Below, piece after piece: positions 51,351-64,000 of a stretch of 64,000 nucleotides of DNA. The stretch comes from Podocnemis expansa (taxonomy: Eukaryota > Chordata > Testudines > Podocnemididae), in the NCBI GenBank assembly GCA_007922195.1, contig ML681995.1:1253982-1317981 (forward strand), written 5' to 3'. The notes under the pieces are model-generated. The model did not search any database. It was given only the letters and a program-made list of their open reading frames with translations, and was not told the DNA's origin. A program made the translations under genes and the position numbers. The first letter of the stretch is position 1. Each line of letters starts with the position of its first letter.

Positions 51351-52986
51351 TTTTTCCTCCGAAGCTCCTGGCTGGATGCCAGTAACTACCAGTTCCCTCG
51401 TGCCAACAGCTGCTGAACCACTGCCACTGTTCAGTGAAATGTTGCAGATAGCCATGCCATTCACACAGCACAGTCAAAGCAGCACATGGAATCAGTGTAA
51501 ATGGACCCCAACAGCCAGTGAGGGGGTGTGGTTACCTTCCCGTAAATTCATGTGCAAGGGCTACAGTTCCCTCTAGGCCTCAGCCTGACCTCCCCCTCCA
51601 TTTCCTGCTGCAGTCACAGCTGGATGTGCATTTCTCAAGTCAACTGTCAGAATAAAGCTTTATGTGGAAGACAGGAAGCCATGATCCCTTGACATTTGTA
51701 CAGAGATCTCTAAGCTGGGACCCCTGCCTTTCTGCTCAGTGAGCTCTTAATTATTAGACCTATTTAAAAAAGAAGTGAGCAAAAAAATCTGAATTAGGAG
51801 CAAAACAAAAAAAAACCCAACCAAACATCAAAAGCTGTTCTACCAGTTCTGCTACTGGTTACACTAAAAGCTTCCGGTTCTCAGATCAGAATAAGCAAAA
51901 CAGAGGTTGAAACCTAAGGAGAGTTCTGTTTAAAAACCAAAGACGACCCAAAACATTTGCATAGCACTCGATGAAAATTTACTACAAATATGCCAACTGG
52001 AAAAACATTTAGTTGGCGATAGCCACACTTTCCAAAAGCTGTATATAGAACACTCGAAAAATCTTGATGCCAACAGGCAATTCCTTGAGAACTGGTAAGT
52101 TATTTTTGTGTAAGGAACTTAGTCTAAAAATGACAAGTTGGGTAAGCTTTGTTATAACTGTTACTATTCAGCGTAGTTTAAATACTTATTTTGCATACAT
52201 GTTGACAGCTGGCAAAGAGAATGGAATAAAACCAAACTAATACAATCCCTTTTAAATATCTATACAGAACTACCCAGTCCACTTAGTACTCAAAGTTGAT
52301 TAAAATTCATAAAGCTGGTTGTGTCTTTATATAGAAGACATTTGTGACCTGTGTGAACTGTCCAATCTTTCTAAACAAACCGCATACAAAGAAACAAATG
52401 TTGTACTCAGTCTTCCGTTCACATTATTTGCCTTTTCTCGGTCAGAACAGATAAACAGGGTATGTCATCAAGAAAGATGCATTATAAATGTTGACACACA
52501 GAACTCTTCAACCCCCATCCAAATGATTGTAATGTGACTAAACAGCCTTCTCTCCCCCCCCCCCTTGAAAAAATAAGCTTGAGATTTAATTTCTTTCACT
52601 GAGTAGTATCGGGTGGATAATACCACTAAGTTGTGCTGTTCCATCAGCTGGTTTTAGTGCAACTCAATTAATCAAAATACCTCAAGTCAATAATGTAGTT
52701 ATCTATTCTTTTCACATCTCAATATCTTTTCTAAAAGCCTTTAATGTCTAGCTCAGAAAGCATTCAAAGGCCCTGTTAGCATTTATATTGCTCATCTAAA
52801 ATCTGAATGAAATGCAAGTCAAAAGCATTTAAAATTCATCATAAAAATACAGCACAGCTAAAGTCTTCAACATTGCAATATACTTATCTGTTTCTTCCGC
52901 TTGAATCCCATAATTCACAACAGCTGAATGTTATGCAATATGCTGGCTTAACAAGCACACTGTGTTTATGTGCATATGAAAAATCA

Positions 52987-53250
<264 letters not shown>

Positions 53251-55998
53251 AAAGAGAGAAAATAAGAACTGTCAGAATTCATATTTCACAATCTATTAGA
53301 GATTCCAGCCAAGAATTTAAAGACCTGCCACTTGCACAAGTGGTTAATTCCAGATTTCCAATAATGCCTCTCAGAAAGGAGTTTTGAAATTGTTATGCAA
53401 TAAGATGTTTAGAAATTTAGAGCCAAATAAGGTTGTTACTAAGATTTACTATAGCTGTTTCTAGAAAGTGTTGTCAAAGAAATTAACTGCAAAAAAAGCT
53501 TAATTTTCCTACACACAAAAGCAACAGCCTTTCAGGTACAGGAATTGCATCAAGACACTTTTTAACCAGTTGCTAAGCACTAACAGTGATAACACTTAAC
53601 CATTTACAACTGAGCACCAAAACAGCATGAGATGCCCTTCCAAAAAAACAGCATGTACCATTTTCTCCTCTTTTCTGGTATTGAAAAAGTAATATTCTAA
53701 ACTACTACTGGTGAACACTAGAAAAAAAAAAGACAACATGATTAATAATCCCCAATTTAAAGAAGCAATGGAAATGTTAGGATGGAAACTGGAACTACTT
53801 CTTCCTTAAATGCATCAAGGTCATTTTCTTATATGCCAGTTCGTCAGCAATAGCTTTTAAATAGCACCCTGCACTCCAACAGGCTTACACCTACCAGTCC
53901 CCCATCTCTTTGCCTCTCCCAGAATGAAAATACAGGTTTAATTCAATTTGTACTTAGCAAGTAAATAAGTGATTACTATGGTAGATGTGTATTTTACCCT
54001 AAATAACTGAATAGACAACTCAAGATACAGAAGAGGTCATTAAAGAGTCGACACTTCCCCTGATGATACCAGAGATCTATTCCAACTAAATGGGATCTCA
54101 GATACCAACTGCGCAGTTAACTGTTGGCAAGACAACTTTTTAATGGCAACCACTGTATCCAAGACTTAACTATTCTAGCCATTTACAGAATTAGCTGCAC
54201 TGAACAGTTTTCAATTCTAACTAGAAAGTGAAAGTTGGGCAGCTTTGTTACTTAATAAAATAGGGGTTACAACATTAAACAAGCCTAAGCACAAATCACA
54301 AAACACTTTCAGAAAGAATCTGCTGCTCCCATATAACTTTCTGCTGGTTTCAAAATAGCTAGTTCTCTCAAAAATATCCAGTAAGTCTGTACTTAGGCAG
54401 CCAAGTTCTTGTATGAAGTCAACTGCCTTCAATGCCTGGAAATTCAATTTTACACACGCATAAACGTTTAAGATAGAGGAGCTGTAAAGCCCCATGAAAC
54501 ATTTGTGGGTTTGGTGCTTGGTTTTTAATAGGTTACTCATAGGACAATTCCAGAACATATATACAACACACAGAGAAATAAAAAGTTGCCCTGGAAGTTG
54601 CATTTGGTGCAAAACAGAAAGCAAGAGTTAAGTACAGTAAACATTTTTCTATTTAAAAAATTGATCCAATTTTGCTGAAGAGAGCTCCTACTAAAGCAGT
54701 AACATTTTCTTCCCTCCTGACAAAACTCCTGGGGGTTAACCTGGTCCTGGCACTGTAATAAAACAAGCTTGCTTCAAAAAAAGAGACAAGAAAGTAGCTG
54801 AGGCCAATTAAGACAAAATTACTATTCAAATATTAGTATATCTGCCGGAGCCGGGTAAGCCACAAATGCTGCATTCTGACTAAAGCTCACTAGGTTTTCA
54901 TTTAAATTTTAAGAAGTCTTCACTGATTGAAATTAACAGGTTTTAGCAAGGACAAACAAACAATCCTTATTTAATTGCACGTATTATTTGTGTGTTCAGG
55001 AGGCAAGAGTGAGATCCTAAGCCAACATTCAAGTGAACAGCTGCAGTAGCCTGTGTGCACAGAAATTACAGCGTTTCTCAGCTATAGGACCATCTGCTAT
55101 GAATAAAGTGATACTAATATGCTATATTTTACAAATAACGCATATTCCATTGATAGGTTCAACAACTGTTCACAAAATAAAAGAAATCTTTCAACGGTTA
55201 CTGAGCGAGTATTTTTTCAACCAGTAAAAATAGTTTTAAAGGAAATTTACAATTTCATAACAACTTGAGTAGGAATTGTAAATAACTTTAGAAAATTAAT
55301 AACTGAAAAAGACAGTATACAGATTTTAAAGATCACTAATTTAGCATTCAGACCATACCAAAACAGTTTTATTACAGTTCTACATTTACCCATTAAGTAT
55401 TTTGAATTAGTACTAAAATCTAATTGCAAATTACTAGGAAAACCAGTGTGGTTTGATTTCTACAAATAACCATAAGAAGAGTTGTCATAATACACTGTGT
55501 TCTGGGCTCTGACAAAACAGAGATACAGCCTACAACCTATATTGTAATATGAGACTATATATAGTAGAAATCCACATAAGTGTTTGGTATGGCCTCAGCA
55601 CTATTTTAACATGTTAAAAAGTAGCCTACAGAATTTAAGAAAAATCCCACAGACCCCAGTCCAAGGCTCTGCTGCCCACGAACCACTTCTAAGCAGAGAA
55701 GCCACATCACACAGTCTGACTGCCATGTTAGTTTGGAGTTGCCGTCTGCAATATGGACACAAAAAGTACCATATGTTAGATTAGCAAGAGAACGCAACAA
55801 ATCAGTTTGTACAAATTTACAATAATTGTATTTATATTCCCAGCACGTCCATGCAGTGTGGCTTAATTGAATTTGAGGCAATTCCAATCTAATCTTTCCA
55901 AACTTGGTTAAAACATTTTTCTTACATGAATTGTGTTATTTTTAGACAGCCTAATTTAAAGGTAGTACAAACTAGTTACCTCTGCACCTAGCCTGGAA

Positions 55999-56060
55999 AC
56001 TGCCTTAAACAAAAACAAAAACAAAAACAAAAAAAAAACAAAAAACAAACAAAAAAAACC
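55999..56060. repeat. CAAAAA-type A-rich repeat
   Basis: Repeated CAAAAA units. In the ELAVL2 transcript this is a U-rich UUUUUG tract about 2.8 kb upstream of the start-codon exon. Confidence 0.9.
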
Positions 56061-59000
56061 ACACCATGTCTAAAAAGGAACCACACCACAACATGAATTT
56101 TTAAAACCTGTAACAAGGAAGCGATAGGGAGGAAAAACACAAGTAGTTTCAATTAAAATGTAAGGTGGTCATGCACTATTTTACATAAAAAATAGGCTCC
56201 ATTTACACTCTGCCCACCCACAGGAGTCACAACACAAGACACCACCATGCACAACTAAAATCCAGTCTATTCTTAACCCTGGAACTTCACATTGAGAAAG
56301 CACATTAAGATGTAAAGAAACTTCACTGTTTCAATTCAGCATGGATTTACTTGCAAACAGCCACATTGAAGCAGTTAGTATACATATATAAAGCAGCAGA
56401 GTCAGAGTCAGTCACCACTTTTGAACTGGAAAAATTGGACCAACAAACATGAATGTTAGAAGTAATACTTGAATAAAGGTCTTATTGTTCAAGAACACCA
56501 ACTGATTTTTTTTAAATATGCAAACTGCAGAAACACAGCAGGATTTGAAATTAACAGTACTAGTAAGCCACCAAAATAGGTAATGAGCCATTCCAACTCA
56601 TTACATCTTGCCCAGATATTTATTGCAGCCAGTCTTGGCACTAAACCAAAGGAGGAGACAGCTTTTTTGTATTTTTAATTTCTTTGCCACAACTTTGCTT
56701 GTACTAATCTAGCCTAACTTCTTTGCTCTTTTTATGTTTGTTAATAGCACAGAAATTCAAAGATTGTGTTTAACCCAACCACAACCATATAAACAAGTCA
56801 TCTTTTGGAAGCTTGTTTTATGCACAGAATTTACAATACAAGCCTACTCAATGTATGGGGGCAGCTTCTAAGTAATCCATAATAAAGGAAAATCAGATTC
56901 TCTATTTCAACTATAAAAAGATTAAAACCATTTGCTTGAAAAGTTGAAGCTCAACATTTGAGTTGTACTAGTAGTAAATGTTTAGTGTTCCAATTTAAAG
57001 GCAATATTTACCACTTCATATCAGTTAAAAGGTTTAAGAAATCTTTAAACAGACCATTTGAGACATTCTCTCTAGTCTTACCCCAACCCAAACAGGATAC
57101 TACACAAGTTCATCTACAATGCTATAATCCTACCCTACAATGACCAATTTGCAGACACAAGGGCAAGGTAGAAGAATAGTAACATATACATGAAAAGCTT
57201 AATGTAGTTCTCAGTTGTTTTAATCATATATGTGCCAGTTGGTCCAGGAAGCTAAAGTATCATGAGTCATATGTCGATTTACAACAAGAGGTGTTCTGCT
57301 GAACTGAAATTTCAAAAACTCATTACATTAAACCACTCATGTCACAAACAGGAAACTTTAGGAGCTCATGTCTAAAATACACTTTTGACATGCATTGAGT
57401 TTGATTGTGATCCATAGGGAAGTTAAACATTTCAAGTGGTCCCTCTTAAGCAAACTAGTTGTCTGTCTGATAAACACATGCTGTCTTTGGAGACAGAGAT
57501 GCATTACACATCTCACATTGTTGCATCTCTGAACAATCCTTTCCACTAGCCAATAATCTAATTACCAAAACACTTTTTCTCAAAAAAAAAAAAAAACAGA
57601 CTGTGCTCTAGCACCTCAATTTCACTCGCTATGATGAACCCCATTACACACAGCTCCAGATCTCGGTTTCATGGAAGTCTTAGGCAAGACTAGCCTTTGC
57701 AAAGCCACCAAATATATTTTTAGAAGCAAGTTCTGGTTAGAAAAATTGCTTTCAGTTACATTTTACTGACCTACAATTCTCTGTGCTCCCATATCACCAC
57801 AAGAAATTTTAACTCATTTTGAAGCTGACTAGACTAAGTTGACCATTCCTATATTAAAATTACTTCAAAAGGTCTTACCCCAATCCTAAATTCCTCTGAC
57901 GAAATTTTTTTGGTCTCTATCACCTAAGACAGCTTCTCTCCCCAGCTGTGGTATAAGAGACCCACAGAAACTAACTGAGGAGGAGAAACAGTGATGCATT
58001 GTTACATGTAGGAAGGAAACAAAGGGAAAAGGGACTTTTCCCTATATTAATAATCACAGGGTTAAAAAAATCAGATTTAAACACTTCAAATTTAATTAAA
58101 AATAGGGTGACTTTTTTAAAGTTAATTTTACTACTTACGTTAAATGTACAGACCTCCTGTAACCTATTTACTTCCAGTTAAATATACAATGTCATATGGT
58201 CCCTTTGCTACCAAAGTTAGGACAAATGTCATACTACTGGACTGATCAAAGGCTCTGGTTAACTACCAGGAACCAGAGTTTGTTGAAGTACTAACCCAGC
58301 TTTTGAGAACAGCAGCTTTGCCCACAGGTGCAGAGAATATTTTCTCCATTTCAGTTTATTCAACTAATTCAGTTCAACAACTAGTTCAGCAAAAGCTGAG
58401 AAAGTGACAAAGTTGTAAAAGGAAAGCTTTTCCTCTTTCAATCCATGAATAAAAATTAGGTCTGACAGGTCAAAATCTATTGGTTTTAAAGTCTTGAAGT
58501 ATAGGATGACCAGATGGGATCAAATCAATTTCACTTTGATTTTTTTCATTTAGCAAATCTGTTCCGAAAATGAAAGTCTGTACTTTAAGATATATCCAGC
58601 ATACAAGGTAGCTGTATTTAGCTAAAATGATTAAGTGTTTGTGTACATTATTAATTGAATTCCAATTTCCATCTAAAATGTAGCTTGACAGCCATAAAAA
58701 CAAATCTACAAAATAAGAAATCTCTAGTTGAACACAGTAAGACTAAGAATGACCAATTATCTAAATATACTTAAACAGTTGGAACAAAAGTGCATCATCT
58801 TGGCTTACAAAATGGTGATACCAGCTATTAAGAATTATTTGGTACTTCATCTCCCTACAAACAAAATTAAAGTAAATATTTTAAATCAGGAGTTCCTGGT
58901 GACCGATTGAAATCAAACAAACTATACTTTGATTCAACTCAATCTAGCCTGTAATCAGTTTCATTAAAACATTCAAGATCCTTCAAGAATGGTACCCACC

Positions 59001-60224
59001 ATTAAGGACTTGGCTGAAACTCAATTCAGGTGATGCCAGGAGAATGAGATACAATCAGAAGAGATGGAGATATCAGTCCATAGGAGCTAGGACATTCAAT
59101 TACATTAATAATTTGAAATAAGACTGGAAATAAGAGGCGTACTGCCTTGCTACGCCAACAGATACCTCTAAATTATATGGAAGCAATGGTCAAAGGGATA
59201 TTTCACAACTTTTCCTGGTCAGACAAGTGCAGTCTTTTCTTTTGTCTACAAATCTTACCACCATCATCTGTGCTTAGGCAAGGGCACCCTAAGCATCAAT
59301 ATGCAACCCCTGCGCAACAGAATGTGTGTTTATTCAATGATCCCCTGGACACATTTAGATATTGGATTTATCATCTATCAAATCCAAAATGGCCAGATAC
59401 CAGTCTACTTGATACAACACATCTCAATCTTTTGGCAGTATTAAGGTTTAACAAGCCAAGAAAATATTGGATTCCCCCTTGACATAGATAATGGGTAGCT
59501 GGTAAGAGGTCTGAAAGTCCATCAAGTCTTGGTTTTAAACACCACACAATTTTTAGAAGATGCTGTAAGGCTCATTTAATCCATCTGGCCTCTGAAGAGA
59601 TGTATGGAAATGCAGACAAACTAGTGTAAACATCCCATTTGGCTGGTGCTTACACTGCTTGGAAGATGGGGTGACATGACTGCGAGGGTGACCACAGCCT
59701 GTGTATGGAACACTTAATTACTTCTCAATTTGGATGACAAATTAAAAAAAAGCCATTTCTACAATTTAAACCCTGATGGACAATATCTCCTAAAGTGAAT
59801 CAGAAGTGACTAGATTAGACTACTTTTCCCAACTCCTACATGCAAAAAGATGGTCATGAAACTTTAGTGAAATGGGCACAAGATCTGCTAGCATGCCCTT
59901 TGCTGGTTCTCTTCTGTTCTGTTTTTTAACTTGTACTCGTCAGTTGAAGAGGCACCCACCATAGGTATTTAGAATTTTGCAGGGCTCCTAAATCATAAAA
60001 ATGGGAAAATTTTGATGGCAATAGTGCATAATGTGTTTTTTTGGGGAAAAGGACAGAAAATATGAACCTGGAATAGAACGAAGTGCCTAGCATTAGATTT
60101 TAATAAACATTTTCCAATGTGGCTGAAGTCCAATTTTGTCTTACCCTGCCTTCTCCCCTGCAACACAGACTTTGAGGATATTAAAAAGAAAAATCTTCAC
60201 TCTAATATACCAAGACAGACATAA

Positions 60225-60246
60225 GACACACACACACACACACACA
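60225..60246. repeat. CA dinucleotide repeat
   Basis: Eleven CA units in a row. Confidence 0.9.
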
Positions 60247-60663
60247 AATACTAATCCTTTAAAAAACGCAGACCAAAGAAACACTCAGTGATGTTTTAAA
60301 TCTTGTGTTTTGTGTTTCTGCAGATGAACAGTATTTATCTGGGCACATCTATGAAATCAGCTGAGAAACAAGATGAGAATTCACTCTATGCCAGGAATAC
60401 CACAGGAAGGGGTGAGTGGCAGGTTCTCTCTTAAAAAGATGATTTTTTCCTTATATTAACATGGGCATATAGGAACAGGGAAAGGTTTCCTCAGAATCAG
60501 TCACTTTGACACTCAAATCATGGGAGCAAGGGTTGGCAGTAACAAAGGACCAAGAAAAAAAAAAAAAAGGTGGGCAGAGCTGACCTCCTAAGGTAGGTAT
60601 GGTCTCATCATCCTTTGTGCAGCAGCAAGTCAGCCTGAGAAGAAATAACCCACTTGTGCTGAT

Positions 60664-60835
60664 CAGGGGTCCCAAACACGCAACCCGCATGCTGCCCCTA
60701 AAGTCATTTCCTGAGGCCCGCAATGACACTGGTATTTGCAATATTATTGTATGAAAAGATTTCAGGGGCACAGCCCCTGGGCTAACGTACTGGTCCTCAT
60801 GTAGCCCACATGGTGATTTGCATTTGAGACCCCTA
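60664..60835 (+). mobile_element. hAT MITE, family A, third copy
   Basis: Left end CAGGGGTCCCAAACACGC; right end ATTTGAGACCCCTA. Shares CGCAATGACACTGGTATTTG, TTGTATGAAAAGATTTCAG and GGGCTAACGTACTGG with the other copies. Flanks match poorly. Confidence 0.8.
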
Positions 60836-61799
60836 TGCTAAGTGGGCAGAATCCCCTACCACATCTTATCAAGTATGCTGTGGATGACTAAGTTTCTCTG
60901 AACACCCTTTTTCTAAGCAAAGAAGAAGAAAAAAGCTGCTCAACCACCTTTCTACACACACACATACATGCAGCTCAATAGCCCTTAATCCTAAAGCAAA
61001 GGGCAACAAAATTGGACTTTCCTACAAGGGGGAAAAGAGATGTGACAATACCGAAGTGCGGAACAAAGACACTGAACTTCAAGAAGGGAAAACGGAGTGA
61101 ACTAGAATCTTAAGATGGTTTCCCCCCCCCCGTCTAGTCCTTCCAACCAGTATGGAAGCATGTGGATTCAGCTTCTGGAGGGCTGTAATTCCCAAAACAA
61201 AGCACCAGATCACATGACATTAACTATAACACCCCCACTCTTCAAAAAAATGATATCCAGTACAAGTGATGCAAGATAAAATGTTTTCACTTGCAGAAGT
61301 TTAAAGACAGACAAAAAAATTTGCCTTTAACTACTCTTCAGAGAGTCTTCAAATGCTCAAGTCGTGCACTTACGTGCAAAACTACCCATGTGAATAGGCA
61401 TTTTGTCTGCACAAGAACCAGAATGCCAGGCTGTACAAGCAGGCAAGTTTGTGGAATCACTAGGCCAAAGTTAAGCTGCTATGCAAGCCAGATGTTTCTC
61501 TCCTCTTTTCCTATGCAGCAGGATTTCTGCAACAAATTACTCAACAATTTGAGCTACTTGTTTAAACTTGCTAGCCAATGTGACCAATTTCTTGCTTCCA
61601 AGATTATTTGTAGTAGAAAAATAAATTACCATGTTCTCTTTAGCAAGATTCTTCCTTGGATTTTATAAGCATGATTATGAAGAATGAACAGACCTTGAAG
61701 AACAGTCTGCTTTTTATAATTACACATTGCTGCAGGCGCCATTGCAGATATTTCCAAAATAAGCAAAATATTCCATTCTCACTCATTTAATGTCTAGAT

Positions 61800-61984
61800 C
61801 AAGCGTGGCCAAACTGCAGCTTGGGAGCCACATGTGGCTCCTGAATGAAACACTGTGGCTCCTGGAAGACTGTCAGCAAATCAGTTTAGTAGGTAAAAGC
61901 ATATGGCTATATGCCTCAGTATGGCTCTTGAAGGTTTAATAATCAACTTGTGTGGCTCAAGTTCCATAAGTTTGGCCACCCCTG
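61800..61984 (+). mobile_element. hAT MITE, family B, 185 bp internal-deletion copy
   Basis: Ends CAAGCGTGGCCAAACTGCAG and GTTTGGCCACCCCTG. GTCTAGAT flanks both sides exactly (61792-61799, 61985-61992). Compared with 49757-50230 it lacks about 290 internal bases. Confidence 0.93.
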
Positions 61985-62097
61985 GTCTAGATCAATGCTC
62001 TCTAAATACAGGTGCCCACTAACTTTCCAGTTTGGCATGGAAATACCTATGCAAGGGAAGAATACTGAACTCAGGATGGTAGAAGGCACCATATGGA

Positions 62098-62285
62098 GAG
62101 ACAAGGTCGGTGAGGTGGTATCTCTTGTAGAACAAGCTTCTGTGATCTGAAGAGCAACTTTTGTATAAGCTTGAAAGCTTGTTTTTCCACTAATAGCAAT
62201 TGGCCCAACAAAAGATGTTACCTCACCAGCCTTATGTCTCTGCCATCATGGGACCAACACTGCTACAATATTGCATACAACAAAT
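62098..62285. mobile_element. Second Penelope-like tail family, fold-back pair
   Basis: A minus-strand arm at 62098-62143 (GAGACAAGGTCGGTGAGGTG) is followed by a plus-strand copy whose matching arm is near 62215-62247 (GATGTTACCTCACCAGCC, then TTATGTCTC). Between them lie CTGAAGA (62147-62153) and GAAAGCTTG (62173). The block GGGACCAACACTGCTACAAT ends it. Family name is inferred from parallel layout with the other tails. Confidence 0.55.
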
Positions 62286-63379
62286 ATGTAATGCCTTGTA
62301 AAAAGAAGAGGCACATATGCAAAAGCCACTGTCTCCCCCCCCCACAGTAACAGTTCCCTTCAACTAATAAGGTGTCCACAGTCCTTGCAAAGCATCCTGG
62401 GAAGACTATTAGGGAGACGACTAACTTTATATGCATAAATACAGAACCTGAACCAGCACAATTAAATGGTTCTTAAGTGATCTTTTAAAGCCTTTCTACA
62501 CCATAACCAAGGTGTTTATCATCACAGAAAAGAACTATGTCAACAGCACTTAGCCCCCAGTCACATGGAACTATGCCAAAAGCTTAGTACTCCCACTCTC
62601 CACCAGGTTACTTCTCACAACCAGCCTTTCATAATGTAAAAAGTTTACCCAAGTCCTGTGAAAAGCTCATCTCTTCCACATTGCTGTGTGGAACATCAGG
62701 GTTAGAAGACTAACGCTCCTCCTCTCACTCAGACTATTTTCAGGTTCTCCCTCAGTGAACAGCTCAAGTGCTAGCTTCTACTGCCCCTCAGAAGTTTCCT
62801 GAGCCTCTACAGAGAGAAGCAATTGCAACGTTCATTATTTTTCACCCTTTTCCCCTTCTGCCCTACCCCCAAAATTCAGAGTACAAACTGATCAAAGCAT
62901 TTTCAGTTTTGCCCTGGATCTTGCAAAAACAATGAGCAGCAGAAGATATATTAGAGTTGTCTGCAGACTCAGGACAGAACTCTATTGGCTGCACCCATTG
63001 TTCACAGCTGGAAGGTCACCTTTGCAAGAATCTGCTTTTATATGCAGATGTAACAAGAAACTCAGCTTAATAGAAGTTTTGGCTTTGGAGACAATAACAG
63101 CACTCATTCAGCAAAGCTTGTTCCTTGCCAAAGATCAATGATTTCTCAAGCCCTGATTCTGAAAAAACAAGAATGAAACATCTGGATCTGCCAACAAAAA
63201 AATATGCTGAAGTTATCAGCAAATGATGTATAGGGCCATTAAGAGATTAGTACTATGAACTCCAATTGTAACCAATTTATGGGAAGAATTAAATGGGTTA
63301 TTACTGGGATTTAAGATTAAAGTTCCTTTGCTAGTGGGTCAGCAATAAAAAAGTGTGACCTGTTCCCAAGACTTACAAT

Positions 63380-63518
63380 CCCTGCATTTACTTTGCCCCC
63401 ATTCTGTAATTTTCCTCATCTTTAAAGCATCTGATGAAGTGGGATTTTCTCCCATGAAAGTTGATGAAATAAATAAATGTTAGTCTTTAAAAAAGTGCCA
63501 CAGGACTCCTTGTTTTTC
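63380..63518 (+). mobile_element. Penelope-like tail, best-preserved solo copy
   Basis: Reads TTTAAAGCAT, CTGATGA (63431-63437), A, GTGGG-ATTTTCT-CCCAT, GAAA (63456-63459), TGATGAAATAAATAAATGTT, AGTCTTT and GTGCCACAGGACTCCTTGTT. It is the clearest example of the hammerhead-like core in the window. Confidence 0.85.
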
Positions 63519-64000
63519 AATGAAAAAAGTTACTGATTTTGATATTGTTGGAGGAGTCTCCTCCTTTGCAGAGTGAAGAAGTCTGAAGAATACTAAAAAT
63601 AACCTTGCCTTTTCCCATTGAAAAGCTGCAAGAAGTGTATTTCAGACAACTACAATCCCTCAGGAATTGACAAAATGGAAACTGTGCCTGTACCACTGAC
63701 CAACCCAGATTCTGATATCAGCTCTTCTGAAAACCAAAGTGGAAGCTAATGAAACGCAAGACAGTAAGAATTGATGCACTACATCAACCAGTCCTTTAGT
63801 ACTTGCCTATTTCCCCCCAGAAAAAAACAGGAAAAAACCCCAAAAATCTAGTTCTGGTAAAGAAAAATGAGGCTCTAACCTGCCATAACAAATTCCCATC
63901 CTCAAAACATTTCCCATGACCACACAGAGTACATAGCCACTCAAGCCCCTTCACTCACCAATTTAGGGAACTGTAGTGCAGGCTCTCATTGTGGGACCTG

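Noticed and set aside
51043..51578. CTCTAGGC repeated at 51043 and 51571 as a target duplication for the MITE at 51051
   Set aside because: No inverted terminal repeat ends at 51570; the match is probably chance or a common CCCTCTAGGC word.
58499..58522. TAGGATGACCAGATGGG as a MITE end like that at 25629
   Set aside because: No matching right end or duplication was found nearby.

Overview
This window is vertebrate, almost certainly from a non-avian sauropsid (turtle or crocodilian; I cannot separate the two). It is AT-rich, has very few open frames, and carries CR1 LINE fragments, a CR1-tailed tRNA SINE, hAT-type MITEs, Penelope-like elements and a DIRS retrotransposon. No bacterial, viral or CRISPR feature is seen.

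The only host gene I can support is ELAVL2 (HuB, neuronal ELAV-like RNA-binding protein 2), on the minus strand. The exon with the usual start codon lies at 53001-53244. The next coding exon, 104 nt long, lies at 15277-15380. Together they encode residues 1-111: the N-terminal tail and RRM1 with both RNP motifs. Splice sites and phase agree across a 37.6 kb intron. Positions 1-15276 are the next intron. Positions 53245-64000 are upstream intron or 5' gene sequence. Later exons (RRM2, linker, RRM3) and the promoter were not found.

The rest is intron filled with transposon remains. Main blocks: a 5.8 kb DIRS element with inverted terminal repeats, broken gag and RT, a longer RNase H frame and a broken tyrosine recombinase (4484-10240); a CR1 3' end (11926-12335) and a Ty3/gypsy RT fragment (12660-13560); a Penelope-like element with direct flanking repeats (19365-21715); a tRNA-Val-headed SINE with a CR1 tail (23829-23957); a CR1 split by a hAT MITE (27380-28695); two probable LTRs (31727-32530, 41617-42390); a stack of hAT elements nested four deep, with exact or near-exact target duplications at three of the four levels (38382-40552); a second Penelope-like copy on the minus strand with a GIY-YIG motif (46950-49020); and a CR1 split by another hAT MITE (49375-50500). 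Shorter MITEs and Penelope tails are scattered throughout.

The most interesting signals are the nested hAT stack, the hammerhead-ribozyme-like cores repeated in the Penelope tails, three loci where those tails lie as fold-back pairs, the tRNA-Val/CR1 SINE, a NAGNAG acceptor just before the ELAVL2 start codon, and a 42-bp perfect alternating pyrimidine-purine tract. All family names rest on reading the sequence and on recalled consensus patterns; no database search was run.
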